Shown: positions 19,644 through 28,780, counted from the stretch's first letter. The stretch is 64,000 nucleotides of DNA from JABCYV01 sp963696025 (GCA_963696025.1 CAVOII010000012.1:434001-498000), one strand, 5' to 3'. Program-made: numbers and translations. The notes: generated by a model from the letters alone, not told the origin.

Positions 19644-20141
19644 TCACTCTATAATCGCCAGCACGTCTCCGGCATTCACGTGAGTGCCCACGCCGGCGAT
19701 GATCTTCTGAACCATCCCATCTTGGGGGGACTTGACCTCGTTCTGCATCTTCATGGCTTCCACAACCAAGACGCCTTGTCCGGCCTTTATGTCTCCCTTT
19801 TCAGCAACAAGGACACGAACCACTTTGCCCGGCATGGTTGCCAGCAGCTCCTTGCGGCCCTCTGGGCCACCGGCGCCGCGCTTCCGTCTGCGCAAGGACC
19901 GCGGATCTCGCAATTCGACTCCGTACCGCGACCCTCCAACCCATAAGTATGTTTCCGTTCCGCTACGCTCGCGTTTGACCTCGTAAGACTTTCCTTCGAT
20001 CAATAAAGAGAGCATGTTGGGCTGCGGAAGAACGGCATCAATGTGAATCTCGTGACCATCCAATGAACAATGCCAGCCAGCGTCTGTACGTTCTATTTCC
20101 AACCGGTAATTCTTCCCGTTGATAGCGAACTCGCTAGTCAT
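19644..20141 (-). CDS. accB: Biotin carboxyl carrier protein of an acyl-CoA carboxylase
   Basis: 165 residues. The C-terminal ~75 residues are a biotinyl domain, with the biotin-accepting Lys in VVEAMKMQNEVKSP near residue 130 and ending GTHVNAGDVLAIIE. The N-terminal half (INGKNYRLEIERTDAGWHCSLDGHEI) is a beta-rich segment seen in carrier subunits of propionyl/acetyl-CoA-type carboxylases. Its ATG overlaps the TGA of the upstream biotin carboxylase gene by 4 bases, indicating translational coupling and equal expression. With the biotin carboxylase it forms the first half-reaction module; the carboxyltransferase partner is not adjacent. Confidence 0.9.
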   Translation of the reverse strand: MTSEFAINGKNYRLEIERTDAGWHCSLDGHEIHIDAVLPQPNMLSLLIEGKSYEVKRERSGTETYLWVGGSRYGVELRDPRSLRRRKRGAGGPEGRKELLATMPGKVVRVLVAEKGDIKAGQGVLVVEAMKMQNEVKSPQDGMVQKIIAGVGTHVNAGDVLAIIE

Positions 20142-21667
20142 TGCAGCACCTCGATGCGAGCCGTCTTCCTCCAGTTCGAAGTTCGTGGGCCATTAGCTTG
20201 TCCGCTCCCGTCATCGGAGGAGGTGACTCCGCTGCCGCTCACTATCGACGAGGAGTCCAGAACCGCAAAAACGCCAGCCGCAATCGCGGCGATGCTTGCA
20301 CCTGCATGTTTCGTTCCGGCCCGCTCAGACTTGAGCAACCGGTCAAGAAAACTGGTGTCGAACCTCGCCGCCCGGAAACCGGGATCGCTAAGAATGCGAG
20401 GGAAGAGCTGAACGTTGCTTTTGATACCGCCTACAAAGTATTCGCTCAGCGCTTGCAGCAGTCGCGAGATTACCTGAGGACGATCCTCTCCGTAGGCAAT
20501 GAGCTTGGCCAGCAAAGGATCGTACTCGTTAGGCACTGTCCAGCCCTCGTAGATGCCACTGTCCAACCGGATTCCCGGCCCAGAAGGCTCCAGCAGCAGG
20601 GTGATCTTGCCTGGGCTGGGGAAATAATTGTTATCCGGATCTTCAGCGTAGATGCGGCACTCAATCGAGTGGCCACGAAGGCTCACGTCTTCTTGCCTGA
20701 ACGGTAATTTTTCTCCCGACGCAATGCGAATCTGCAACTGCACCAGATCCAGCCCTGTAATCAACTCGGTCACCGGATGCTCCACCTGCAGGCGAGTGTT
20801 CATCTCCAGAAAATAAAAATTCTTGTCCTCATCGACCAGGAACTCGACCGTGCCCGCGTTGGTGTAGTTGGCTGCCTGGGCCACGCGTACCGCGACTTCG
20901 CCCATACGGTGCCGCATGTCCGCATCCACGATCGGTGAAGGCGATTCCTCCAGCACTTTCTGATGCCGTCGTTGGATAGAACATTCCCGTTCGCCCAGGT
21001 AAAGAGTGCTGCCATGCTCATCCGCGAGCACCTGCATCTCTATGTGCCTGGGGTTGATGATCGCTTTTTCGAGGTAAACTTCGCCATCTCCGAACGCCCG
21101 CTGCGCCTCGCTCTGAGCCGCTTCCAGGTCAGACTTGAGTTCTTTCGGCTCATGCACCAGGCGCATTCCTTTGCCACCGCCACCAGCCGCCGCCTTCAGC
21201 ATCACGGGGTAACCGATCTTCTGCGCTTCTTGCTCCGCTTTCTGGAATGACCGCAATCCGCGAGACGTTCCCGGCACGAACGGGATGCCTTTTTCTTCTA
21301 TCTGCTGCCGGGCTCGCGTCTTTGAGCCCATCAACTCTATCGCTGCCGGGCTTGGCCCAATGAATTTCGGGCCAGCATCGGTACAGGCTTGAGCAAATCT
21401 CGCGTTCTCAGAAAGAAAACCATAACCGGGGTGGATCGCTTCCGCGCTACAGCGCTGGGCGACATCCAGGATTTTGGGAATGTTCAGGTAAGATTGTGTC
21501 GCTGCCGGCGGCCCTATACAGTAGGCCTCATCGGCCATACGAACATGCAACGCTGACCGATCGACGTCAGAGTACACTGCAACCGAAGTGATTCCCATTT
21601 CGCGGCAGGCCCGAATCACCCGCACTGCAATCTCTCCACGATTGGCAATAAGGATCTTCTTGAACAT
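20138..21667 (-). CDS. accC: Biotin carboxylase subunit of acetyl/propionyl-CoA carboxylase
   Basis: About 509 residues from ATG 21667 (MFKKILIANRGEIAVRVIRA); the frame extends 8 codons upstream to a TTG with no better support. It ATP-dependently carboxylates the biotin of the carrier protein. Motifs: GYGFLSENARFAQAC near 90, the ATP-grasp glycine loop KAAAGGGGKGMRLV near 160, FLEMNTRLQVEHPVTE near 285 with the catalytic E-x-R. The last ~50 residues are a Ser/Gly-rich, poorly conserved tail past the normal biotin carboxylase end. Overlaps accB by 4 bases. Whether acetyl- or propionyl-CoA is the final acceptor depends on an unlinked carboxyltransferase. Confidence 0.92.
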   Translation of the reverse strand: MFKKILIANRGEIAVRVIRACREMGITSVAVYSDVDRSALHVRMADEAYCIGPPAATQSYLNIPKILDVAQRCSAEAIHPGYGFLSENARFAQACTDAGPKFIGPSPAAIELMGSKTRARQQIEEKGIPFVPGTSRGLRSFQKAEQEAQKIGYPVMLKAAAGGGGKGMRLVHEPKELKSDLEAAQSEAQRAFGDGEVYLEKAIINPRHIEMQVLADEHGSTLYLGERECSIQRRHQKVLEESPSPIVDADMRHRMGEVAVRVAQAANYTNAGTVEFLVDEDKNFYFLEMNTRLQVEHPVTELITGLDLVQLQIRIASGEKLPFRQEDVSLRGHSIECRIYAEDPDNNYFPSPGKITLLLEPSGPGIRLDSGIYEGWTVPNEYDPLLAKLIAYGEDRPQVISRLLQALSEYFVGGIKSNVQLFPRILSDPGFRAARFDTSFLDRLLKSERAGTKHAGASIAAIAAGVFAVLDSSSIVSGSGVTSSDDGSGQANGPRTSNWRKTARIEVLQ

Positions 21668-21806
21668 GGCTAAAGGGGGTCTTCGCACCAAACGCGTTTA
21701 ATTCTACAGAAGATCGCACTAGCTAGATTGGTGAGCGAGCGCAGTGCCGCGAAATGGCATCTCGCGTACGCGCAGGGTATGATTACTGTTCCTTCAGACG
21801 GGACTC

Positions 21807-23426
21807 ATGCCATCTTCGCAGGCGCCTGCGACCCCAAAAACGCGAACGTGGCTTAAAGCCAATTTGCTCCCCTTAGGCCTGCTGGCTGCGGGTTTGCTGC
21901 TGCGTTTGGCATGGGCATACTCGGTTTTCCTCAATCCCGATGAAGCCCAGCACTATCTCCTTTCTGTGCAGCCATCGCTCGCGCTCACTTACCAGGCGAC
22001 CCTTTCCACTGCCCATCCTCCTCTACTGATCGTGCTGCTTCACTACTGGAGCTTACTTGGTAACTCGGAGTTTGTTTTGCGATTGCCGTCTGTGCTGGCC
22101 GGTACGGCTTTTTGCTGGGTAATGTCTCTCTGGCTCGAGCGAGTAGCGGATCGTGCGACCGCGCTCATCGGCCTGAGTTTGCTCCTGTTCTCTCCAGCGT
22201 TGATCTATTTGTCGGCTGAGATTCGTCAATATGCACTCTTGCTGTTCTTCATGGCGTGCAGTTTGTATTTTCTTGACCGCGGCCTCGGAGAGAGTTCTTC
22301 GGGCATGGTCTTGCTCTCCGGGCTGGCACTCTATCTCGCTTTGCTTACCCATTATTCAGCGCTGATTTTTGTGCTCACCATTGGCATCTATGGCGTGGCG
22401 CGTTTCCTGTCATCGAGAGGCCGGGCTGCGGGGATCGCTGCCTGGATTGTCACTCAGTTAGGTGCGCTAGGCATGGTGGCTTTCCTGCTGAAGAGTCACG
22501 TTTCCAGTATGAGAGCGCGAGGCACGACTCGAGTGCTCGCCGATACCTACCTGCGTCGCGCTGTTTTTCACGCCGGCGAGGACCGAGTTCTCCCATTCAT
22601 TTTGAAAGCCAACGTCCGGTTATTTCACTACATGTTCAGCCAGGGGGGCATGGGGGTCGTGGGACTATTGCTGTACATCGCAGGGATCGGTCTCTTGCTT
22701 GCCGACAAACGGCCAGCGCAAGATTCCGGCCGGCCATCTCCGCGCCTGCTTGGTTTATTGCTGATCTTGCCACTGGTGATCAACTGCGGCGCAGCCCTCG
22801 CGGGACTCTATCCCTATGGAGGCACACGTCACAATTCGTTTCTGGCTGGTTTTGCGATGTCCGGAGTCGCTGTCGCTCTTAGCCGCTGGAATACTGCGCA
22901 CAAGTGGCAGAAGGTAGTCACCATCGCAGTAATGCTTGCTATCTGCAATTTTTCCGTCGCGCCCGCCGGAGCTTACATCCGGCCGCAAAACCAGAGAAGG
23001 ATATTTATGAGGCAGGCGACTGAGTTCTTGAACAGTTCCATCCCCAACGATTCCTTGATCCTCACAGATCGTGAAGGGGGATTCTTGCTCAGCTATTATT
23101 TCTGTCACCACCTAATTTCGAGCGAGGAGCCGCGCTGTGGTAAAGATCGAGTCATACTGCTCGACCCTCGTCTGTGGTTATTGAGAGCTGAGAGCCTTCC
23201 CTCGCAAATGCGAAACGTCCAGCAAAAGTACGGGCTGGCTCCCGGAACCAGGCTCTGGCTATTTCAAGCCGGTTTTCTTGTAGATCGGGAACCGGAACTG
23301 CGTGCGGAACTTGCTCAGTATGGTTGTAGCGACCCACGAAGCTTCGGACAAAACATCTTCCTCTGCCAATTGACCCTGAATGGGCTCAACAACCCGCCTA
23401 CTTCAGCTTCAGCCAACGAGAGATGA
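21807..23426 (+). CDS. GT-C membrane glycosyltransferase (ArnT/PMT, family 39-like)
   Basis: 539 residues with about 11-12 hydrophobic helices. An acidic motif in the first periplasmic loop, FLNPDEAQHYLLS near residue 50, and the TAHPPLLIVLLHYW segment near 80 match the polyprenyl-phosphate-sugar-dependent transferases (PMT/ArnT/RgtA types). A soluble periplasmic C-terminal domain of ~130 residues follows. The enzyme would transfer a sugar from a lipid-linked donor to an envelope acceptor; neither can be identified. Transcribed on its own and followed by a strong intrinsic terminator at 23507. Confidence 0.8.
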   Translation: MPSSQAPATPKTRTWLKANLLPLGLLAAGLLLRLAWAYSVFLNPDEAQHYLLSVQPSLALTYQATLSTAHPPLLIVLLHYWSLLGNSEFVLRLPSVLAGTAFCWVMSLWLERVADRATALIGLSLLLFSPALIYLSAEIRQYALLLFFMACSLYFLDRGLGESSSGMVLLSGLALYLALLTHYSALIFVLTIGIYGVARFLSSRGRAAGIAAWIVTQLGALGMVAFLLKSHVSSMRARGTTRVLADTYLRRAVFHAGEDRVLPFILKANVRLFHYMFSQGGMGVVGLLLYIAGIGLLLADKRPAQDSGRPSPRLLGLLLILPLVINCGAALAGLYPYGGTRHNSFLAGFAMSGVAVALSRWNTAHKWQKVVTIAVMLAICNFSVAPAGAYIRPQNQRRIFMRQATEFLNSSIPNDSLILTDREGGFLLSYYFCHHLISSEEPRCGKDRVILLDPRLWLLRAESLPSQMRNVQQKYGLAPGTRLWLFQAGFLVDREPELRAELAQYGCSDPRSFGQNIFLCQLTLNGLNNPPTSASANER

Positions 23427-23506
23427 CCGAGTCACTTTGAGCACGGAGAACTCTAAAGACCAGATCGGAAAGTGGTCTTCAGGTAAAATACCAAGGCTAA
23501 ATGCGA

Positions 23507-23541
23507 AGACCGTTCCACGTGTGCGAAACGGTCTCTTTTGA
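23507..23541. terminator. Intrinsic terminator between convergent genes
   Basis: AGACCGTT (23507-23514) pairs perfectly with AACGGTCT (23527-23534), an 8-bp stem, followed by CTCTTTTG on the plus strand. It lies 80 bases after the GT-C gene and just before the end of the convergent TPR gene, so it may stop transcription from both sides. Confidence 0.7.
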
Positions 23542-23570
23542 AAATCTAGAAATACTGACCCGGGTTAATC

Positions 23571-24392
23571 TTATTTCGGCTGGTCCATCGTAATGCCCTG
23601 GGCGCCGGGCTGTTTTTCAGCCTTGATTTTCTTGGTGGCCATGGTCTTGTCCACCCACTGATCGGCTGTCTTCAAATCCGCCGCTCGAGCCGCAGGATCG
23701 TCGCACTGCACGTCGGCGCGCTCGCGGTACAGCAAGTTCATGTAGGCCATAGCGTCATCGTAGTCCGTCCGGAGCTGCAGCGCTTTTTCCAGCATTCCGA
23801 TGCCATCTTTTATGACGTCCCAATTTTTTTCCCGCAGCATTACGCAGACTTTCTTATCCTTAAGTGGCTCTTCTGGCTTCAGGCCCAGTTTGGCACGTTC
23901 TTCCATACGCGGCTGGTAGGCTTGCGTCCAGTCGATTACAGCCACTGAATAATATGACTCGGGATCGTTGGGGTCCAAATCAACCGCCTTGCGATAGTAA
24001 TTCTTGGCGTCCTCGAACTTCTTCATTTGCAGATAGAGGTAGGCGATGCCCTTAGTGCTGTTGATCTTTTGCTCGCGTGCCGGATTGTGGTCGAGGACAG
24101 TTTTGTACTCTTCGATCGCCTGCTGCCCCATACGGTTGTTGTCTTCAGTGTCCGCTCCAGGAATGTATTGCTGGGCATAAGCCGTGGCCAAATAAAGACG
24201 AGCGTTCAGCAGGGCTGGATCCAGCGACACCGCTTTTTGAAAGTGGTCGATCGCTTCTTCGTATTTCGCATTCTTGTAGGACTGCACGCCCTTATTGAGC
24301 TGATCGCGCGCCTGCAACTTGCTGCAACCCACCGCGGAAAACAACGCCAGGCCGACCGCTAACAATGCCAGCACTTGTAGGCTTTTTCTCAT
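23571..24392 (-). CDS. TPR-repeat lipoprotein of the TonB-ExbBD cluster
   Basis: About 273 residues from ATG 24392 (MRKSLQVLALLAVGLALFSA, then VGCSKLQ, a lipobox). The open frame extends upstream but that part lacks any signal. At least four tetratricopeptide units are visible: LNKGVQSYKNAKYEEAIDHF, KAVSLDPALLNARLYLATAY, GIAYLYLQMKKFEDAKNYYR and KAVDLDPNDPESYYSVAVID. It should be a periplasm-facing scaffold for protein contacts. It is the last gene of the tonB-exbB-exbD-exbD run, which suggests a link to energised transport or envelope maintenance (compare YbgF/CpoB beside Tol-Pal); this is inference. Confidence 0.8.
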   Translation of the reverse strand: MRKSLQVLALLAVGLALFSAVGCSKLQARDQLNKGVQSYKNAKYEEAIDHFQKAVSLDPALLNARLYLATAYAQQYIPGADTEDNNRMGQQAIEEYKTVLDHNPAREQKINSTKGIAYLYLQMKKFEDAKNYYRKAVDLDPNDPESYYSVAVIDWTQAYQPRMEERAKLGLKPEEPLKDKKVCVMLREKNWDVIKDGIGMLEKALQLRTDYDDAMAYMNLLYRERADVQCDDPAARAADLKTADQWVDKTMATKKIKAEKQPGAQGITMDQPK

Positions 24393-24513
24393 TACGTTGT
24401 AAGTCTCCCTTGCCACGGAATCCTCAGGATAAGAGTAGTCGGGCCGCAACCATAGCACACGCTGCACCACCAGAATAAGTAACGATTTTCCGCGTGCTTC
24501 GACCGGTGCAGAT

Positions 24514-24957
24514 CTATCCGCCCGCTTCGATTTTGGCAGTGATCAGGCCCACTTTGTCCACGCCAGACGCATGAGCGATGTCAATCACGTTGGCCACGTC
24601 GGCGAACGGAATACTGTCGTCACCCTTGACGAACATTACCTTCTCGGCTCGGGTTTTGAAGATGTCGGTCAAGCGACCCTGCAGGTTTTCCCATGTAGTG
24701 TCCTCCTGATTGATCTTAAGAGCCGGAGCCTGGCCTGCGCCGCGATCGATCAGCTGCACAACGATGGTGCGGTCGGGCGCCTGGTTTTTGGGTGCGTTCG
24801 GTGGTGGTGGCTGGGGCACCAGGGCGTCCAACCCCTTTGGAGTTAGCGGCGTGATCACCATGAAGATGATGAGCAACACCAGCAGCACGTCAATGAGCGG
24901 AGTAACGTTCATGTCGGCGCTTTGACCGCCCTTGCCGCCTCCCGCTGTCATTCCCAT
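24514..24957 (-). CDS. exbD: ExbD/TolR family biopolymer transport protein (second copy)
   Basis: 147 residues. A short cytoplasmic start (MGMTAGGGKGGQSADMNVTP) leads to a single membrane helix, LIDVLLVLLIIFMVITPL, whose Asp is the proton-path residue conserved in ExbD/TolR. The periplasmic part contains a PQPPPPNAPKNQ linker and the usual small domain ending VANVIDIAHASGVDKVGLIT. It forms, with ExbB, the proton-driven motor that energises TonB (or Tol). It is 33 bases downstream of the first exbD copy. Two diverged exbD genes in tandem are common in Acidobacteriota-type clusters. Confidence 0.9.
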   Translation of the reverse strand: MGMTAGGGKGGQSADMNVTPLIDVLLVLLIIFMVITPLTPKGLDALVPQPPPPNAPKNQAPDRTIVVQLIDRGAGQAPALKINQEDTTWENLQGRLTDIFKTRAEKVMFVKGDDSIPFADVANVIDIAHASGVDKVGLITAKIEAGG

Positions 24958-24990
24958 AGTTCTTCTCCTGTTATTCCTGGAACTGTTCGC

Positions 24991-25470
24991 CTATTGCCCG
25001 CCGCTGGGTGTGGCCGCCGGCGCCGCTGGTGGCGTCGCTGGTGGCGTCGCTGTCTTTCTTTGCTCAGTCAACAACCCCAGCTGGTCGACTCCCGCCGCGC
25101 GCACATTATCTACGACCGCTACCACAGATCCGAATTTGGCCCGCGCATCGGCCTTAACGTACACTATTTTTTCCTGCTTGTTGGCGATGCGGTCCTTGAC
25201 CTTGCCGGTCAACTGGTCAACCGGAAGCTTGTCGTTCCCGAAATAAACCGTGCCATCCCGCATGACGGCTACCAGCAGCGCGTCTTCTTTATCTGCGTCG
25301 GGCATCGGGGTCGGGTTGTTTACTTGCACCAGATCCACACTCTGGCCGTGCTGCAGCATCGGCGTGATGACCATGAAAATGATCAGCAACACCAGCATCA
25401 CGTCCACCATGGGTGTGACGTTAATAGCGGAGCTAACGTTCGCCCCCTCATTTCGTTTTGCGAGTGCCAT
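24991..25470 (-). CDS. exbD: ExbD/TolR family biopolymer transport protein (first copy)
   Basis: 159 residues from ATG 25470 (MALAKRNEGANVSSAINVTP). The frame is open upstream, but that stretch includes a perfect intergenic hairpin and is not family-like. The helix MVDVMLVLLIIFMVITPML holds the conserved Asp. The C-terminal ~25 residues are Thr/Ala/Pro-rich (PPATPPAAPAATP) and probably disordered. Partner of the neighbouring ExbB and the second ExbD; the two copies may form a mixed dimer in the motor pore. Followed directly by the second copy. Confidence 0.88.
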   Translation of the reverse strand: MALAKRNEGANVSSAINVTPMVDVMLVLLIIFMVITPMLQHGQSVDLVQVNNPTPMPDADKEDALLVAVMRDGTVYFGNDKLPVDQLTGKVKDRIANKQEKIVYVKADARAKFGSVVAVVDNVRAAGVDQLGLLTEQRKTATPPATPPAAPAATPSGGQ

Positions 25471-25542
25471 TACCGTTACCTCTCTCCAGCGCTGGATTCC
25501 ACCGTTCTTTGCGGAGAAACTTTGGCCTAAGCGTTCAAGCCG

Positions 25543-25566
25543 GGACGCCGGAGCTTTCCGGCGTCC
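25543..25566. repeat. Perfect 10-bp hairpin in the exbB-exbD gap
   Basis: GGACGCCGGA-GCTT-TCCGGCGTCC is a perfect 10-bp stem with a 4-base loop. There is no T-run. It lies inside the exbB-exbD mRNA and could set the relative level of the two parts by RNA processing or partial termination, or be a dispersed palindrome. Confidence 0.65.
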
Positions 25567-25602
25567 GAGCCGTAACTCACGCCTAGCCAGCAGCAAAGGC
25601 CG

Positions 25603-26358
25603 TTAGGTGCGACGCATTCCTCGGCGCTTCAAGAAATAGTCAATCAATTCGCTCGAGGAGTTATCCATCTCCACGTCGAAGGCTTCCACGCGACCGGTCA
25701 GATAGTTGAACATCATCACGGCCGGAATAGCCACGAATAGCCCGATAGCTGTGGTCACCAAGGCTTCTGAGATGCCGCCTGCAACCGCACCCAGACCTGT
25801 TGCCTTCTGAGTGGAGATTTCCCGGAAGGCGTTCAGGATGCCCATCACTGTGCCGAACAGCCCTACGAATGGCGCTGTCGATCCAATAGTGGCTAAACCG
25901 CCCAGTCCCCGCTTCAACTCAGCATGGACAATGGCCTCGGTGCGCTCGAGGGCGCGCTTGGACGCCTCGATGGTTTCGCCCGGAATCTCACCACTCTCCT
26001 GGTGGGCGCGAAATTCCATGAGGCCAGCGGTCACAACCTTGGCCAGATGGCTCTTCTTGTTGCGCTCGGCGACCTTGATGGCCTCGTCAATCTTGCCATC
26101 ACGCAGAGCGCCTGCAACTGCGGGAGCGAACGCCCGCGACTGCTTCCGGGCGGCATTGAACGCCATCCAGCGGTCGATCATCACTCCGATCGACCAACCA
26201 GACATGATGAACAGAATGATCACCACTGCCTTGGCGATGATGCCCATCTGCCGCCATAACGAAAGTGGGTCCCACTGTACCGATTGTTCTTGTAACAACC
26301 ACGTGGCAGTTGTGGACACAGTGCTCAGAGTATGTGCAGCTAAATTGGCTACGAACAT
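25603..26358 (-). CDS. exbB: ExbB/TolQ/MotA family proton-channel protein
   Basis: 251 residues with three membrane helices in the TolQ/ExbB pattern: one near residues 35-55 (AKAVVIILFIMSGWSIGVMI), then a cytoplasmic domain (ERNKKSHLAKVVTAGLMEFR), and two near the C-terminal half, LATIGSTAPFVGLFGTVMGI and ALVTTAIGLFVAIPAVMMFN. These helices line the ion path shared with ExbD. A strong GAGGAGGAG lies before the ATG at 26358. It sits between tonB and the two exbD genes and should power the neighbouring TonB. Confidence 0.92.
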   Translation of the reverse strand: MFVANLAAHTLSTVSTTATWLLQEQSVQWDPLSLWRQMGIIAKAVVIILFIMSGWSIGVMIDRWMAFNAARKQSRAFAPAVAGALRDGKIDEAIKVAERNKKSHLAKVVTAGLMEFRAHQESGEIPGETIEASKRALERTEAIVHAELKRGLGGLATIGSTAPFVGLFGTVMGILNAFREISTQKATGLGAVAGGISEALVTTAIGLFVAIPAVMMFNYLTGRVEAFDVEMDNSSSELIDYFLKRRGMRRT

Positions 26359-26584
26359 GAGTTGCTTCTCCTCCTCAGAACTTGTTAGGTGCGGAATCGC
26401 TATCTCGCTGATAATTCCCTAGAAATCTGTGAGCGCCCGACTGCTTCATGTGAAAAGGGCAACCGCCGCTTTTTCAAACGTGGCCTGCCCCGAGCCGCTC
26501 AAAAAAGGTGGGATGGGGGAAGACCACGCCACAAACTTCTCTAACCACTTCCCAGCAATATCATGAAATCACTGGGCAAAGACC

Positions 26585-27328
26585 TTACCCTCCGGATAGC
26601 GAGAAGATCACCGTAATCTGGGTATCAACTTCCACCGGCTCACCGTTCAAAATGTAAGGCCTGTACTTCCACTGTTTCACCGCCTCGATGGCGGCCGGAG
26701 CCAGCATGGGATGCCCGCTGATCAAGTGCAGGTTTTCGATACTGCCATCCTTACTGATCTCGGCCTGCAATAATACACTCCCTTGGATGCGCGCTTGTCG
26801 TGCCAGAGGTGGGTAGTTTGGCTGAACTTTGCGTAACAGCAGGCCCTGAGTGACACCCTGGGATACCCGTACCCGTTGCGGCGTAGCTATTTTCGGCACG
26901 GCCATGGGAGTGGAGTTGATGATTCCACCGATCACTCCGCCCATCTGTCCGCCGGGGACGCCGCCCGGAACACCGCCTACCACCCCAGCCATGGAATTCA
27001 TCGGCGGCGGGGCTTCTTCTTCCTTGATCATCTGTACTTTCTCGGGAATCTTGGTGGGCGTCCGCAATTGGCCGTTAATGATGTCAGTCTGGATCTGCTT
27101 GACTACCTTGACCGGAGCGGCCGCCGGCGGCGGCGGCGGCGGTGGCGGGGGTGGGGGCGCCACCAAGAACGTCATCAGCTGCGTCTTAGGCAGGGCTTCA
27201 GTAAACAGAAGTGGAATCAGTACCAGCAACCCGATCAGCGCTACTTGCAAAACGAATGAAAGCGCTGTCGTGGCGCCCCGCTTCGTCTTCAGCTTTCCGC
27301 CAGATTCGATTAGGCTGTCTTCAAACAT
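26585..27328 (-). CDS. tonB: TonB family energy transducer
   Basis: About 247 residues from ATG 27328; GGAGGAG lies 7 bases upstream, so this start is preferred over one 6 codons earlier. One membrane helix (ALSFVLQVALIGLLVLIPLL) follows a short cytoplasmic part. A run of 11 prolines near residue 75 spans the periplasm, then a Gly/Pro-rich stretch (GGVPGGVPGGQMGGVIGG). The C-terminal TonB domain is clear: YPPLARQARIQGSVLLQAEI near 165, then HPMLAPAAIEAVKQWKYRPY. It carries energy from ExbBD to outer-membrane TonB-dependent receptors; none is encoded in this window. Confidence 0.92.
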   Translation of the reverse strand: MFEDSLIESGGKLKTKRGATTALSFVLQVALIGLLVLIPLLFTEALPKTQLMTFLVAPPPPPPPPPPPAAAPVKVVKQIQTDIINGQLRTPTKIPEKVQMIKEEEAPPPMNSMAGVVGGVPGGVPGGQMGGVIGGIINSTPMAVPKIATPQRVRVSQGVTQGLLLRKVQPNYPPLARQARIQGSVLLQAEISKDGSIENLHLISGHPMLAPAAIEAVKQWKYRPYILNGEPVEVDTQITVIFSLSGG

Positions 27329-27456
27329 AAAGGTCTCCTCCCACACCAGCCCTACATACGGTTAGACACCGCCCGCTCTCGCTCTGTTCCCAAATCGAAT
27401 AAGCAAATCGGTTGGCTCGGCATCCCACTGCCACCCCGCGCTTAAAACATTGCAGG

Positions 27457-28704
27457 CTATGTCGTTACTCCCGCCTTAGAGTTCTTCGCCTGCGATCGAC
27501 TCGGAATCGACTGTGGCCCCTTCACGGCCGCCGACTTTCCGCCGGGACCAATCACGGGCCGAGCCCCGCGTTTCGTCCGCCAATCCTGATAGGCCACCAG
27601 AATCGGTGCCGCAATCGCAATCGACGAATAGGTGCCGATCAGGATGCCGATCACCAATGCAAACGAGAACCCGTGCAGCACTTCACCACCGAACAAATAC
27701 AGAGCCAACACCGTCAGGAATGTTAAGCCCGCTGTCAAGATGGTCCGGCTCAGAGTCTGATTAATGCTTCGATTGACGATGTCGGACAGCTTCTCACGGC
27801 GCATCAGCTTCAAGTTCTCGCGAATGCGATCGAACACCACAATCGTGTCATTGTTCGAATAGCCGATCAGGGTCAGGATAGCTGCAATCACGGTCAGCGA
27901 GATTTCCTTGTTCGCCAGGGAAAAGGCGCCCACTGTAATCAAAGTGTCGTGAAACACAGTAACTACCGCAGCCACACCGTAGATCCACTCGAATCGGAAT
28001 GCCAGGTATACCAGCATGCCGGCCAGCGAGTAAATGACCGCCCACTTGGCTTGGCTCTGCAATTGTTTGCCGACTTGGGGTCCGACAATTTCCACTTGGT
28101 ATATCCCGAAATCGGAGAGATAGAAACCCTCCTGTAGCGCCGCCACTACGGTGGGATCGACGACGCCCTTTAAGTCATCGAAAGAACTCAGCACGCCGCC
28201 TTTAGTCTTGTCCCGATAGTTGACAATCGCCTGCGCCACATCCGTGTACCGTTGGTTAGCGTCCGAGCCGGCGTGCAGCGGGTCCTTGTCCAGCAGGTAG
28301 TTCGCCAACGTTAAAGAGCTGGAATTGTTCAGATCCTGCTTGCCAGCTGGCGCATTTGTCTCCAGAGCATTGATGACCTTATTCTTGCCCTCGTCTAATG
28401 CCTTCTCGCTGGTCTCCTGCACGTCGAGGTCAATCAGCTCTTCATTGCTCGCGGGTACACCTAGCCGTTGAAGCCGAGCCCGTCCGAGACCCACTCGCCC
28501 AAGCGCAGTGCGGATGGCATCATCGTTCGGGGGATGCGAGAACTTCACGTAGACCAGCGTGCCCCCCCGGAAGTCTACACCTAGCGGAACCCCATGCCAG
28601 AACAACATGGAAAGTATGCCCGCCACGCTGAATACCAGGGAAAAGGCGAGGAAGTACCACTTCTTGCCGAGGAAATCTATGTTTGGATTTCGAAAAAATT
28701 CCAC
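27457..28704 (-). CDS. secF: Protein translocase subunit SecF
   Basis: 415 residues with six membrane helices in the RND-like SecF arrangement. MEFFRNPNIDFLGKKWYFLA starts the protein, followed by GVPLGVDFRGGTLVYVKF near residue 35, the conserved SecF/SecD FRGG signature. The membrane core contains IGYSNNDTIVVFDRIREN near 285, the proton-coupled D-T-IVVFDR motif. An unusually long periplasmic domain (about 150 residues) contains NNSSSLTLANYLL and a Lys-rich segment. A Lys/Ser C-terminal tail follows. With SecD and YajC it uses the proton gradient to pull proteins across the membrane. Downstream of secD on the same strand. Confidence 0.95.
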   Translation of the reverse strand: MEFFRNPNIDFLGKKWYFLAFSLVFSVAGILSMLFWHGVPLGVDFRGGTLVYVKFSHPPNDDAIRTALGRVGLGRARLQRLGVPASNEELIDLDVQETSEKALDEGKNKVINALETNAPAGKQDLNNSSSLTLANYLLDKDPLHAGSDANQRYTDVAQAIVNYRDKTKGGVLSSFDDLKGVVDPTVVAALQEGFYLSDFGIYQVEIVGPQVGKQLQSQAKWAVIYSLAGMLVYLAFRFEWIYGVAAVVTVFHDTLITVGAFSLANKEISLTVIAAILTLIGYSNNDTIVVFDRIRENLKLMRREKLSDIVNRSINQTLSRTILTAGLTFLTVLALYLFGGEVLHGFSFALVIGILIGTYSSIAIAAPILVAYQDWRTKRGARPVIGPGGKSAAVKGPQSIPSRSQAKNSKAGVTT

Positions 28705-28732
28705 TCTGCCTAAAACCCCTTATAAGATCGTA

Positions 28733-28756
28733 TAGGGACGGTGCTTTCGCCCGTCC
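28733..28756. repeat. Small hairpin in the secD-secF gap
   Basis: GGACGG (28736-28741) pairs with CCGTCC (28751-28756). The first 14 bases, TAGGGACGGTGCTT, are identical to 4258-4271 at the edge of the palindromic insert in pcrA. No T-run, so not a simple terminator. Confidence 0.6.
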
Positions 28757-28780
28757 AAGCCGAATAAAAGCTCGCCCGTT

